Positions 1 through 18,477 are shown, counted from the first letter of the stretch. The stretch: DNA of 64,000 bases from Eunapius fragilis (GCA_963681505.1 OY811992.1:5058724-5122723); one strand, 5' to 3'. Notes: generated by a model from the sequence alone, not told the origin. Translations and numbers: made by a program.

Positions 1-6727
<6,727 letters not shown>

Positions 6728-7212
6728 ATGAAATGTGCATACATTTATATTCCAGAAGTTATTTATTAACATTAATTAATTTGTGTTTGTATTTGTCCTG
6801 TCTATACATGATACATGTCTTCAAATGTTTTTATTACAGAGAATATGAGCAAATAGGGGGCGGAGCTGTAGTGGTGGGTGGGGTAAAAGCTGTACTTGTA
6901 CATGCAGTTAACATGAGAAATCCAAAACTTAGTAAAAAAGTTTAATGACTTATACTTTTCAATTGTGAATTAGCAATTACATCTAGTTATAACTGGCATG
7001 GTTGAACATATTTAACCTAGCAAAATTCAAACTGCATCAAATGTCCACTCATTTCAAGGGACTAGTTTTATCATGATAAACCTTTTAAAGGTGAGTTAAA
7101 AACCGCAAGCTGCAATTATCCTAGTGTGGGGTAATTCAGTTTAACCAGATATTTTGATTATGTGATGCCCTGTAGTAATATGTTTGCATGGAAGGGAAGA
7201 ATGGCTGTGTAT

Positions 7213-7246
<34 letters not shown>

Positions 7247-7730
7247 ATGTGTGTTGTGCCTTATGCCCCACACAACACTCCATAAGGGATGAGAGCAACA
7301 CACCTTTTAAATGGTCTGTGTGATGGCATTAACATATTTGAGATCAGTGTTTGTGATCTGATAGCTTACAGCAGAAGACAGTAAGGTAAAATATCAAATA
7401 TGGACTTTACTGAGCAAGCTGTTGCCTGATAGGAGTTGAATTACTGTGGATTTTTAGAAACCATACAAAATGAGTGTCTCCATGATGTAAGTAGCTAGAG
7501 TTTGGGTTAGAAAATGTTCATCTTCAAGACAAGAAAATATCCCTCCCTCCAGTGACAATAACATCAACAGTCGTTCAAATAATATCAGTTAACAACATCC
7601 ATACCACACACTACACAACAGTTCATGGGCTAACTAAGTGTCCTCAAGGAGCCATGTTTACAGCAGACGTGCACACCACTGCAGATATGTGGTCCCTTCA
7701 CTACCAGTTGGCCAACAACTACTAACACCT
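6728..7730. other. Gene-free spacer: ligase 3' flank and start of segmental unit A
   Basis: The ligase 3' flank merges at about 6890 into sequence that recurs at the head of units B, C and D (AAAAGCTGTACTTGTACATG, then an AT-rich stretch). A (TG)n run lies at about 7216-7243. No coding signal was seen before the stop of EMI-like copy A at 7731. Confidence 0.7.
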
Positions 7731-8559
7731 TCAAAGACGACGAAGTCGCTTTTTGCACATCTGTGTGCCAGCAATGTTAGTGGACAGTGTCCGCTTGGGG
7801 GTTCTGGGAGGACACACATCCTTATGCCACCTACAGAAGCAGCTTGTCCAGAAGTCCTGGTAGCCCACAGCACACTCATCCCCCCTGTGGTCCAGGACCA
7901 TTGCAGGGGACCCACAGTGAGGACATGGTCTGCACTGGTAGCCCACAGCGGAGGGAAGGGACGAGGAAGATGGACCGTTTGATGTATGCAGTTGGATATT
8001 TGGTGGGATACTTGACAGAGGCTGTCGAGGTAGCTGAGACTGGTGACGGAATGGTTTGTTCACCCTCTGAACATGAAACGTCCAAGTCGGAATTATACAC
8101 TGATATACAAATAATTAATTACCTTGTGCATGTTTTCAGCATTAGATTTACACTGCTTTCGGTATAGTGTGGCTTTGTCCATCAGGTTCTGCCTGGACGT
8201 TACCATCTCGTACCATTTCTGAGATACCTGTGTACACCTGGGGGATAACACCGGGTCATAAAATACCTCTGTAGCGTGTTAGACTTGAGAACATACGCAA
8301 TGATGTCAGAAGGGGACAGATGTGCCAGGATCAAGTCTGCGCTGTGTGGCATACCCACCTCGATTAAACCAATGAGAATGTCAGGCGCGTCTATAGCGGG
8401 AGAACGCTTTGGGGTCTCAGCAGGAGAGAGAAGGACAGCTAGATGCGGCAATGGTCGTGGTGTGCTATGACTGGACTGGGCGGGTACCGGTGATTTATTT
8501 TCAGAATTCGGTGTCAGAAAGACGGAAGATAGCGCATACTTCATGGGTGTGTGCGCCAT
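7731..8559 (-). CDS. EMI1/EMI2-like F-box protein, copy A
   Basis: Relative of FBXO5/FBXO43, nuclear inhibitors of the APC/C ubiquitin ligase. Three exons on the - strand, 8559-8297, 8237-8123 and 8066-7731, join in frame to 237 aa. The first intron (GTATGT...CCCAG) is only 59 bp. In order: an N-terminal stretch with several SP/TP sites; an F-box (HLSPSDIIA then CTQVSQKWYEM); RQPL, a D-box-like RxxL; a zinc-binding region from CRPCPHC to HKDVC; and the C-terminus KKRLRRL. The terminal LRRL matches the tail by which EMI1 blocks UBE2S action on the APC/C. Against copy B two zinc ligands are missing (Cys to Gly and Cys to Trp) and one extra Cys is present, so zinc binding may be weakened. At 237 aa it is much shorter than vertebrate EMI1. 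Activity is unknown. Confidence 0.75.
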
Positions 8560-8756
8560 GGCCAGCCAAAGTTCCGTTGACTGAGAGAAAGACTGACGGG
8601 ATGTCGCAGCTTATATTAGTCCTCATGACTAGCAGTGAGAGATGTCGACGACGTTCGCGGTACAGCTGTCCAAAATAGAGATGGATATCGCCCACGCATA
8701 ACATCCGCTTGCCGCGCTTTTGCAGGGCGGGTCTGTTACCCGCTATTGCTGCTGCC

Positions 8757-8764
8757 TTTGCCGC
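8757..8764 (+). promoter_or_regulatory. E2F-like TTTGCCGC motif upstream of copy A
   Basis: TTTGCCGC fits the E2F consensus TTTSSCGC. It lies about 200 bp 5' of the copy A start codon and recurs upstream of copy B (12849-12856) and copy C (15554-15561). EMI1 is an E2F target in vertebrates, so the placement is suggestive. An 8-bp match inside duplicated DNA is weak evidence on its own. Confidence 0.3.
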
Positions 8765-9059
8765 GTCTTGCCCTCAAACACACGTAACTAACAGCACGCG
8801 CTCCAACAAGCTTCTCAGACGGCCGCATTGTCAGTACGTGCGTCCTCCCCAGAGGGCCCAGACCCTCTTTTTCTTCTCTATAACATCCAAGAAAACTGGT
8901 CGTTATTATTGATTAGGTCTGGACACCCCCGGAGGGGTCTCCTGTTACCTCTCTGTTGAGCACTGGATCCCCTTGGCCACCATGCAGTCATGGAGGTGAT
9001 GTAACCATTCATCACAAAGCTCCTGCATGATGCCTTGTCATCATGTCCACCTTGGAGCA

Positions 9060-9310
9060 ACAGTATGGATGGGCAATGGTGACCATAGCAGCAGTAGAGA
9101 TGGGCAATAGTGACCATAGCAACAGTAGAGATGGGTAATTATGACCATAGCAACAGTAGAGATAGGCAATGGTGACCATAGCAACAGTAGAGATGGGTAA
9201 TGATGACCATAGCAACAGTAGATACGGGCAATGGTGACCATAGCAACAGTAAAGATGGGTAATGATGACCATAGCAACAGTAGAGATGGCCAATGGTGAC
9301 CATAGTCACT
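9060..9310. repeat. 30-bp minisatellite, unit A
   Basis: Tandem units containing GACCATAGCAACAGTAGAGA followed by TGGGCAATGGT. The same array is present in unit B (13135-13260) and unit C (15845-16120) with different copy numbers. Open frames on the - strand (LLLLWSPLPISTVAM repeats) are products of the repeat. Confidence 0.95.
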
Positions 9311-9985
9311 CATGTACAGCAGGGGTTGTGGGAGAGGGTCACCTACAACATAACTGCCACCCCACCCAATTCTGCCATTCTTCATGATAGGGCTTGTCTG
9401 ATAGCACCAGGAGGGGCAGCTGAATCATGCTGCCAATGACACCAAGTGTTACTATTTGAGAAGGACCTGTGTCATATTAACTGTAGAGTCCAAGAAACGT
9501 TCACTCCCCCTTGACATCTCTGCTACTAGTTCAAGTGTCTCTACATCCAGGCATCAGTGTCTGTCATTTTATGGTCTCCCTTCCTAGACCCTTGACTAGA
9601 CTAGTGTGGCTAGAGGGGACTAAGGCCAAGAATTTAATGCATATTGCTAACCTGCTGCCTTGACATCATATTCTTTGAAAAAATATTTATGACTTAAAAT
9701 AATGTCTTTTTAATTGTGAATTAACAATTACATCTAGTTATAACTGGCAGTGATTATTGTTATATTTGGTTGAACATATTTAACCTAGCAAAATTCAAAC
9801 TGCATCAAATGTCCACTCATTTCAAGGGACTAGTTTTATAATGATAAACCTTTTAATCAATAGGTGAGTTAAAAACCACAAGCTGCAATGATCCTAGTGT
9901 GGGGTTATTCAGTTTAACTAGATATCTTGATTATGGGATGCCCTGTAGTAATATGTTTGCATGGAAGGGAAGAATGGCTGTGTAT

Positions 9986-10021
<36 letters not shown>

Positions 10022-10510
10022 ATGTGTGTGTTGTGCCTTATGCCCCACACAACACTCCATAAGAGATGAGAGCAACACACCTTTTAAATGGTCTGTGTGA
10101 TGGCATTAACATATTTGAGATCAGTGTTTGTGGTCTGATAGCTTACAGCAGAAGACAGACAGGTAAAATATCAAATATGGACTCTACTGAGCAAGCTGTT
10201 GCCTGATGAGAGTTGAATTACTGTGGATTTTTAGAAACCATACGAAATGAGTGTCTCCATGATGTAAGTAGCTAGAGTTTGGGTTAGAAAATGTTCATCT
10301 TCAAGACAACAAAATATCCCTCCCTCCAGTGACAATAACATCAACAGTCGTTCAAATAAAATCAGTTAACAACATCCATACCACACACCACACAACTGTT
10401 TGGCTCTAGTTTCCAGACCCTGGGCTCTGTATGAGATGGTGTGCCTTGAAGGTGACTAGGAAGCTTCCCGCAGGCTCCTAACCAGCGTGGGGCTACTGCA
10501 CACGAGGTAC

Positions 10511-12538
10511 TCACAAACGACGAAGTCTCTTTTTGCAGATTTGGGTGCCTGCAATGCTTGTTGATCGTGCCGGCCTCTTGGGGCTTCTGGCTGGACACTC
10601 CCCTTCGTGCCATCGATCAAAACAGTTCATACAGAAGTCCAACTTGCACTTGGTACACTCGGCCCGTCTGAGGTTAAGTTTCTTCGCAGGAGATTGGCAT
10701 TGTGGACAAGGTCTGTGGTGGTTGTCAGCTGAAGCTGGTGCATAGGAAGGTGTAGGATTTAATGACATCATGGGTTGTATATTTGCTGACAGAGGTTGTC
10801 GAGGTAGCTGGCTCTGATGATTGAATGGCTTGTTCATACTCTGAGAGTGGAAACACAACGAAGGTAGAGGACGTTATACATAAATGAACTGTGTCTACCT
10901 TGGAGGAGTTTTCGGATTTGGATTTGCGAAGCTTTCGGTATGACGTAACTTTGTTCACCAGGTTCTTTCTGGCTGTAACCATCTCGTACCATTTACGGGA
11001 AACGTGCATACAGCTGGGGTGAGGAACGAATGTGTGTTATGATGATGTGCGTGTACATCGATGGTTCAGTTAGGGGGCGTCTCCAAACTATTTTGGAAAA
11101 GAAACGTCATTTTGACGTTGGGGGGGGGGGGGGAGGGGGGGTTCAGGCTCGTGACGTGACGTTATGAGGGGGGGGGGGGGGGGGGTTATAATGAAACGTT
11201 ATCTTTCTAAATAATCATTAGACAGGGATTGGAAACGGAGTCACGTGCACGCCAATTAACAGCTCCATCTGTGTTATAGGTAGTAGTTATTAAGTCTGGA
11301 ATGGCAAAATGAAAGGATGAAACCTTCAAACCCCGTTGATACTATTTACAAAAGTAGCCACAGGCCCAGAAATGACAGCAGTCTTACTCTATTCGTGCCG
11401 CGTCCCAAATGATTGACGCGATATTCGATGTAAAGCGAACTTTTTATAACCTCATACCAACACTCCCTGGCTTAGTGCATAGCCCAGTTCTGTCGCAAAA
11501 TGAGTGCGCTTGAGGATGAAACCTTCAAACCCCGCTAATATTATATACAAAAGTAGCTAACGCCCCAGAACTGCCAGTACGGCCTAGTCTATTCGTGCCT
11601 GTCTCTAATGATTGACGCGATAGGCTAGCCGATGTAAAGCGAACTTTTTATAACTTCATACCAACACTCCCTGGCTTAGTCCATAGCCCAGTTCTATCGC
11701 AAAATGAGTGCACTAGAGGATGAAACCTTCAAACCGCGTTTACACTATTTAAAAAAGTAGTTATACGCCCAGAACTGACTGTATGTCTAAAACGCTGTTT
11801 CGTGCCACTTTATGTTTTCAAAGCTAGGGAAAAGGGCAAAACCTATCCAGTTCTATTCAGATTGCTACGAAGAGCTTATTTACAAAAAAAAAATCAAGGT
11901 CAAAAAACGTACAGAACAGTTTTTGCACGCCCAAAAAGGATTCAAATAGCTTCAAGTCTCAGTTTTTATTAAAAACTCCCGAAGATTCGTTCACTAGAAC
12001 TTCAAACACGTTTCTAGACAAACCTTACCTTTCATGAATTGGGTGGAATATATACATTCGAGACTCTACATGATACGGCCGGATTTCACCAAAACCAGCT
12101 ATAAGACATTTTCCCGCCAAACTCAAAAGGTGCTATCCATTATAATATTGACGGCGCATAGCTTTCTACCGTAAAATGTATGGCTCACGTGACCCGTTTC
12201 CAATATAATCTATGTCTTTTCCAAAATAGTTTGGAGACGCCCCCTTACCTGATCAGGTCGGAAGGAGACAAAAACGATAAGATTTTGCCTGCAGCGTGAA
12301 CAATGCCATGCTCTATCAGCTCAGTTAGGACGTCGGCCAGTTCAGAGGTCTTGCCATTGTATGAAGACCTTAGCGGCGTGTCCAGGGGGGAGAGCAATAT
12401 AGACAAACTGGGTAGCGGACGGGGAGTTTGGTACGCGGGGAGGACGACGGAGTACGATCGCTTTTCGTCTGAGTCAGGAGGCGTCATGAAAGCTGATGAT
12501 AGCATAGGGCAGATTCTTGGAGTGAAGATACTGTCCAT
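10511..12538 (-). CDS. EMI1/EMI2-like F-box protein, copy B (canonical copy)
   Basis: Best preserved member of the array. Exons 12538-12249, 11013-10899 and 10840-10511 join to 243 aa. The ATG at 12538 is chosen because an in-frame TGA lies 12 bp upstream. F-box at about residues 85-112 (FLSPSDLI, then SCMHVSRKWYEMV), expected to bind SKP1. RQPL at 148-151 is a D-box-like RxxL. The zinc-binding region has all eight ligands in the IBR-like pattern: Cys179, 182, 196, 199, 204, 207, His212, Cys216. The tail KKRLRRL ends in LRRL. In EMI1 these C-terminal elements jointly block the APC/C. Intron 1 (1235 bp) contains a transposon. Exon 2 is 115 bp, as in A, C and D. Alternative reading: an F-box/IBR protein outside the EMI group, which the tail makes less likely. 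Confidence 0.82.
11073..12244. mobile_element. 1.17-kb non-autonomous DNA transposon (PIF/Harbinger-like?)
   Basis: Perfect 30-bp terminal inverted repeats, 11073-11102 and 12215-12244, begin GGGGGCGTCTCCAAACTATT. They are flanked by TTA on both sides (11070-11072 and 12245-12247), a 3-bp target duplication of the TWA type used by PIF/Harbinger elements. No transposase ORF is present. Inside are two long G-runs (about 11119-11142, 11167-11186) and a tandem repeat of about 200 bp in 2.5 copies, each starting near GATGAAACCTTCAAACC. It sits in intron 1 of copy B. A diverged relative lies at about 45380-46935. Confidence 0.85.
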
Positions 12539-13990
12539 TACCACCGGTCACTGTAGAAGTTGGAAAGCCGCATGTAGTGAGCGCGATTCAGCAAGTTATA
12601 TAAAGAAGCGATCTGAAGCTACTCTGGACGAGGGTAAAACTGTCCTGAAAGACTTTTGGCGCGCTTCCGTGGAATCTGAGACTGAGAGAAAGACTGATGG
12701 GACGTCGCAGCTTATATTAGTCCTCATGACTAGCAGTGAGAGATGTCGACGACGTTCGCGGTACAGCTGTCCAAAATAGAGATGAATATCGCCCACGCAT
12801 AACATCCGCTTGCCGCGCTTTTACAGAGCGGCCGCTATTGCTGCTGCCTTTGCCGCGCCTTGCCCTCAAACCCACGTAACGTTATAACAGCGGACGGCCG
12901 CAATGTCTGTACGTGCGTCCTCCTCAGACCCTCTTTTTCTTCTCTATAACATCTAAGAAAACTGGTCGTTATTACTGAACCAAATGTGTTTAGGTCTGGA
13001 CACCCCAGGGGGATCTCCTGTGTCCTCTCTGTTGAGCACTGGATCCCCTTGGCCACCATGCAGTCATGGAGGTGATGTAACCATTCATCACAAAGCTCCT
13101 GCATGATGCCTTGTCATCATGTCCACCTTGGAGCAACAGTATGGATGGGCAATGGTGAGCATAGCAACAGTAGAGATGGGCAATGGTGACCATAGCAACA
13201 GTAGAGATGGGCAATGGTGACCATAGCAACAGTAGAGATGGGCAATGGTGACCATAGTCACTCATGTACAGCAGGGGTTGTGGGAGAGGGTCACCTACAA
13301 CATAACTGCCACCCACCCAATTCTGCCATTCTTCATGATAGGGCTTGTCTGATAGCACCAGGAGGGGCAGCTGAATCATGCTGCCAATGACACCAAGTGT
13401 TACTATTTGAGAAGGACCTGTGTCATATTAGCTGTAGAGTCCAAGAAACGTTCACTCCCCCTTGACATCTCTGCTACTAGTTCAAGTGTCTCTACATCCA
13501 GGCATCAGTGTCTGTCATTTTATGGTCTCCCTTACTAGACCCTTGACTAGACTAGTGTGGCTAGAGGGGACTAAGGCCAAGAATTTAATGCATATTGCTA
13601 ACCTGCTGCCTTGACATCATATTCTTTGATGTGAATGTGCATGTAAAAGCTGTACTTGTACATGCAGTTAACATTGAGAAATCCAAAACTTAGTTTAAAA
13701 AATTTATGACTTAAAATAATGTCTTTTCAATTGTGAATTAACAATTACGTCTAGTTATAACTGGCAGTGATTATTGTTATATTTGGTTGGATATGTTTAA
13801 CCTAGCAAAATTCAAACTGCATCAAATGTCCACTCATTTCAAGGGACTAGATAAACCTTTTAATCAATAGGTGAGTTAAAAACCGCAAGCTGCAATTATC
13901 CTAGTGTGGTAATTCAGTTTAACCAGATATTATGATTATGGGATGCCCTGTAGTAATATGTTTGCATGGAAGGGAAGAATGGCTGTGTAT

Positions 13991-14038
<48 letters not shown>

Positions 14039-14525
14039 ATGTGTGTGTTGTGCCTTATGCCCCACACAACACTCCATAAGGGATGAGAGCAACACACCTT
14101 TTAAATGGTCTGTGTGATGGCATTAACATATTTGAGATCAGTGTTTGTGATCTGATAGCTTACAGCAGAAGACAGTCAGGTAAAATATCAAATATGGACT
14201 CTACTGAGCCAGCTGTTGCCTGATAGGAGTTGAAGCACTGTGGATTCTTAGAAACCATACGAAATGAGTGTCTCCATGATGTAAATAGCTAGAGTTTGGG
14301 TTAGAAAATGTTCATCCTCATTACAAAAAAATATTCCTCCCTCCAGTGACAATAACATCAACAGTTGTTCAAATAATATCAGTTAACAACATCCACACAC
14401 ACACACTACACAACAGTTCATGGGCTAACTAAGTGTCCTCAAGGAGCCATGTTTACAGCAGACGTGCACACCACTGCAGATATGTGGTCCCTTCACTACC
14501 AGTTGGCCAACAACTACTAACACCT
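12539..14525. other. Upstream region of copy B, unit tail and spacer of unit C
   Basis: Sequence 5' of copy B with a motif TTTGCCGC at 12849-12856; a short minisatellite (13135-13260, four 30-bp units); the conserved unit tail to 13629; and the AT-rich head of unit C with a (TG)n run at about 13995-14036. No coding feature recognised. Confidence 0.6.
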
Positions 14526-15356
14526 TCAAAGACGACAAAGCCGCTTTTTGCACATCTGTGTGCCTGCAATGTTAGTGGGCAGTGTCCGCTTGGGGGGTTC
14601 TGGGAGGACACGCCTCCTTATGCCACCTACAGAAGCAGCTTGTACAGAAGTCCTGGTAGCCCACAGCACCCTCATCCCCCCTGTGGTCCAGGGCCATTGC
14701 AGGGGACCCACAGTGAGGACATGGTCTGCACTTGTAGCCCACAGCAGAGGGAAGGGACGAGGAAGATGGACCGTTTGATGTATGCAGTTGGATATTTGGT
14801 GGGATACTTGACAGAGGCTGTCGAGGTAGCTGAGACTGGTGACGGAATGGTTTGTTCATCCTCTGAACATGAAACGTCCAAGTCGGAATTATACACTGAT
14901 ATACAAATAATTAATTACCTTGTGCATGTTTTCAGCATTAGATTTACACTGCTTTCGGTATAGTGTGGCTTTGTCCATCAGGTTCTGCCTGGACGTTACC
15001 ATCTCGTACCACTTCTGAGATACCTGTGTACACCTGGGGGATAACACCGGGTACATAAAATACCTCTGTAGCGTGTTATACTTGAGAACATACGCAATGA
15101 TGTCAGAAGGGGACAGATGTGCCAGGATCAAGTCTGCGCTGTGTGGCATACCCACCTCAATTAAACCAATGAGAATGTCAGGCGCGTCTATAGCGGGAGA
15201 ACGCTTTGGGGTCTCAGCAGGAGAGAGAAGGACAGCTAGATGCGGCGATGGTCGTGGTGTGCTATGACTGGACTGGGCGGGTACCGGTGATTTATTTTCA
15301 GAATTCGGTGTCAGAAAGACGGAAGATAGCGCATACTTCATGGGTGTGTGCGCCAT
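14526..15356 (-). pseudogene. EMI-like copy C, frameshifted
   Basis: Same three-exon layout as copy A: 15356-15094, 15033-14919 and 14862-14526. Exons 1 and 2 are open. In exon 3 a G-run near 14592-14597 on the + strand has six G where copies A and 39450 have five. This shifts the frame, so translation stops at 14572 and the tail is lost; the unshifted frame would end KRLCRL rather than KRLRRL. Two zinc ligands are replaced by Gly (GDEGAVG). A one-base homopolymer error in the assembly could mimic the frameshift, but copy D shows it too. Confidence 0.75.
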
Positions 15357-16861
15357 GGCCAGCCAAAGTTCCGTCGACTGAGAGAAAGACTGACGGGACG
15401 TCGCAGCTTATATTAGTCCTCATGACTAGCAGTGAGAGATGTCGACGACGTTCGCGGTACAGCTGTCCAAAATAGAGATGGATATCGCCCACGCATAACA
15501 TCCGCTTGCCGCGCTTTTGCAGGGCGGGTCTGTTACCCGCTATTGCTGCTGCCTTTGCCGCGTCTTGCCCTCAAACACATAACTAACAGCACGCGCTCCA
15601 ACAAGCTTCTCAGACGGCCGCAATGTCAGTACGTGCGTCCTCCCCAGACCCTCTTTTTCTTCTCTATAGCATCCAAGAAAACTGGTCGTTATTACTGATT
15701 AGGTCTGGACACCCCCGGGGGGGTCTCCTGTGTCCTCTCTGTTGAGCACTGGATCCCCTTGGCCACCATGCAGTCATGGAGGTGATGTAACCATTCATCA
15801 CAAAGCTCCTGCATGATGCCTTGTCATCATGTCCACCTTGGAGCAACAGTATGGATGGGCAATGGTGACCATAGCAACAGCAGAGATGGGCAATAGTGAC
15901 CATAGCAACAGTAGAGATGGGTAATGATGACCATAGCAACAGTAGAGACGGGTAATGATGACCATAGCAACAGTTGAGATGGGCTATGGTGACCATAGCA
16001 ACAGTAGAGATGGGCAATGGTGACCATAGCAACAGTAGAGATGGGCAATGGTGACCATAGCAACAGTAGAGATGGGCAATGGTGACCATAGCAACAGTAG
16101 AGATGGGCAATGGTGACCATAGTCACTCATGTACAGCAGGGGTTGTGGGAGAGGGTCACCTACAACATAACTGCCACCCCACCCAATTCTGCCATTCTGC
16201 ATGATAGGGCTTGTCTGATAGCACCAGGAGGGGCAGCTGAATCATGCTGTCAATGACACCAAGTGTTACTATTTGAGAAGGACCTGTGTCATATTAGCTG
16301 TAGAGTCCAAGAAACGTTCACTCCCGCTTGACATCTCTGCTACTAGTTCAAGTGTCCCTACATCCAGGCATCAGTGTCTGTCATTTTATGGTCTCCCTTC
16401 CTAGACCCTTGACTAGACTAGTGTGGCTAGAGGGGACTAAGGCCAAGAATTTAATGCATATTGCTAACCTGCTGCCTTGACATCATATTCTTTGATGTGA
16501 ATGTGAATGTAAAAGCTGTACTTGTACATGCAGTTAACATTGAGAAACTTAGTAAAAAAAATTTATGACTTAAAATAATGTCTTTTCAATTGTGAATTTA
16601 CAATTACGTCTAGTTATAACTGGCAGTGATTATTGTTATATTTAGTTAAATATATTTAACCTAGCAAAATTCAAACAGCATCAAATGTCCACTCATTTCA
16701 AGGGACTAGTTATATCATGATAAACCTTTTTATCAATAGGTGAGTTAAAAACTGTAAGCTGCAATGATCCTAGTGTGGGGTAATTCAGTGTAACCAGATA
16801 TTTTGATTATGGGATGCCCTGTAGTAATATGTTTGCATGGAAGGGAAGAATGGCTGTGTAT

Positions 16862-16915
<54 letters not shown>

Positions 16916-17412
16916 ATGTGTGTGTGTGTGTGTACATGTGTGTGTTGTGTCTTATGCCCCACACAACACTCCATAAGGGATGAGAGCAACACACCTTTCA
17001 AATGGTCTGTGTGATGGCATTAACATATTTGAGATCAGTGTTTGTGGTCTGATAGCTTACAGCAGAAGACAGCCAGGTTAAATATCAAATGTGGACTCAG
17101 CTGTTGCCTGATGAGAGTGGAATTACTGTGGATTTTTAGAAACCATACAAAATGATTGTCTCCATGATGTAAGTAGCTAGAGTTTGGGTTAGAAAATGTT
17201 CATCTTCAAGACAACAAAATATCCCTCCCTCCAGTGACAATAACATCAACAGTCGTTCAAATAATATCAGTCAACAACATCCATACCACACACTACACAA
17301 CAGTTCATGGGCTAACTAAGTGTCCTCAAGGAGCCATGTTTACAGCAGACGTGCACACCACTGCAGATATGTGGTCCCTTCACTACCAGTTGGCCAACAA
17401 CTACTAACACCT
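15357..17412. other. Upstream region of copy C, minisatellite, spacer of unit D
   Basis: Contains the conserved 5' region of copy C, the 30-bp minisatellite at 15845-16120 (nine units), the unit tail to 16495, the AT-rich head of unit D, and the longest (TG)n run of the array (about 16864-16940). Nothing coding recognised. Confidence 0.6.
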
Positions 17413-18104
17413 TCAAAGACGACAAAGCCGCTTTTTGCACATCTGTGTGCCTGCAATGTTAGTGGGCAGTGTCCGCTTGGGGGGTTCTGGGAGGACACAC
17501 CTCCTTATGCCACCTACAGAAGCAGCTTGTACAGAAGTCCTGGTAGCCCACAGCACACTCATCCCCCCTGTGGTCCAGGGCCTTTGCAGGGGACCCACAG
17601 TGAGGACATGGTCTGCACTGGTAGCCCACAGCAGAGGGAAGGGACGAGGAAGATGGACCGTTTGATGTATGCAGTTGGATATTTGGTGGGATACTTGACA
17701 GAGGCTGTCGAGGTAGCTGAGACTGGTGACGGAATGGTTTGTTCACCCTCTGAACATGAAACGTCCAAGTCGGAATTATACACTGATATACAAATAATTA
17801 ATTACCTTGTGCATGTTTTCAGCATTAGATTTACACTGCTTTCGGTATAGTGTGGCTTTGTCCATCAGGTTCTGCCTGGACGTTACCATCTCGTACCATT
17901 TCTGAGATACCTGTGTACACCTGGGGGATAACACCGGGTACATAAAATACCTCTGTAGCGTGTTATACTTGAGAACATACGCAATGATGTCAGAAGGGGA
18001 CAGATGTGCCAGGATCAAGTCTGCGCTGTGTGGCATACCGACCTCGATTAAACCAATGAGAATGTCAGGCGCGTCTATAGCGGGAGAACGCTTTGGGGTC
18101 TCAG
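17413..18104 (-). pseudogene. EMI-like copy D, frameshifted and cut by a transposon
   Basis: Exon 3 (17749-17413) carries the same six-G frameshift as copy C; exon 2 (17920-17806) is intact; exon 1 survives only as 18104-17981. The N-terminal coding part is missing because an 8.8-kb element begins at 18105. One zinc ligand is lost (ECAVG). A rearranged piece of exon 1 appears beyond the element at 26885-26972. The copy cannot encode a complete protein. Confidence 0.85.
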
Positions 18105-18477
18105 CTAGTCTCATACCTAGACCCAGATTCCCAACAACTGTGGATGGATTACATCACCGCTACGTGGAAAGTGGGGTCTGGTGTCCTCCTGTACAAATTT
18201 CTGTCCAGCTCCCCTGGAACGTTGGGGCAACCAATCAGATTCATAGGCGTAGGAACCGGGGGGGGGGGGGTGGGGGGGGGGGGGGGGGGGGGTGTCGGAG
18301 GGGGGTGTGGCAGAGGGGGGCCTTGGCCCCCCCAATCTTGGGCAATATGTATATAAAGTACGCTGAATTTATATTGGACACACCCTTTGGGGCCCCCCCA
18401 ATCGTGCTTACGTTCCTACGCACTGATTTGAGGTATGCATACTCTAGTTATCAATCGAAGTTATTGGTTATGGCGAT

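Larger units (their letters stand above)
8560..10510. other. Upstream region of copy A, unit tail and spacer of unit B
   Basis: Holds the sequence 5' of copy A, conserved upstream of copies B and C; a minisatellite (9060-9310); the unit tail to 9678; and the head of unit B with a (TG)n run near 9988-10018. The - strand open frame 8501-8704 recurs in other units, but it lies directly 5' of the F-box start and is probably 5' flank. I see no other gene. Confidence 0.6.
6890..18104. repeat. Four tandem segmental duplication units (A-D)
   Basis: The order AT-rich spacer, (TG)n run, EMI-like gene on the - strand, its upstream region, 30-bp minisatellite, and a conserved tail ending TTGACATCATATTCTTTG repeats four times. 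Approximate limits are A 6890-9678, B 9679-13629, C 13630-16495 and D 16496-18104, where a transposon cuts it. Unit B is longer because of a 1.17-kb insertion and is the most diverged in its gene exons; A, C and D are closely similar. A fifth partial piece lies at about 39268-39682. Confidence 0.9.

Noticed and set aside
8200-8300. Apparent frameshift in EMI-like copy A relative to copy C
   Set aside because: The difference falls inside the 59-bp intron (GTATGT...CCCCCAG). Once spliced, both copies read through.
7200-17000. (TG)n runs as regulatory Z-DNA elements of the EMI-like genes
   Set aside because: They lie 3' of the genes, vary in length between units and are typical microsatellites; no evidence of function.
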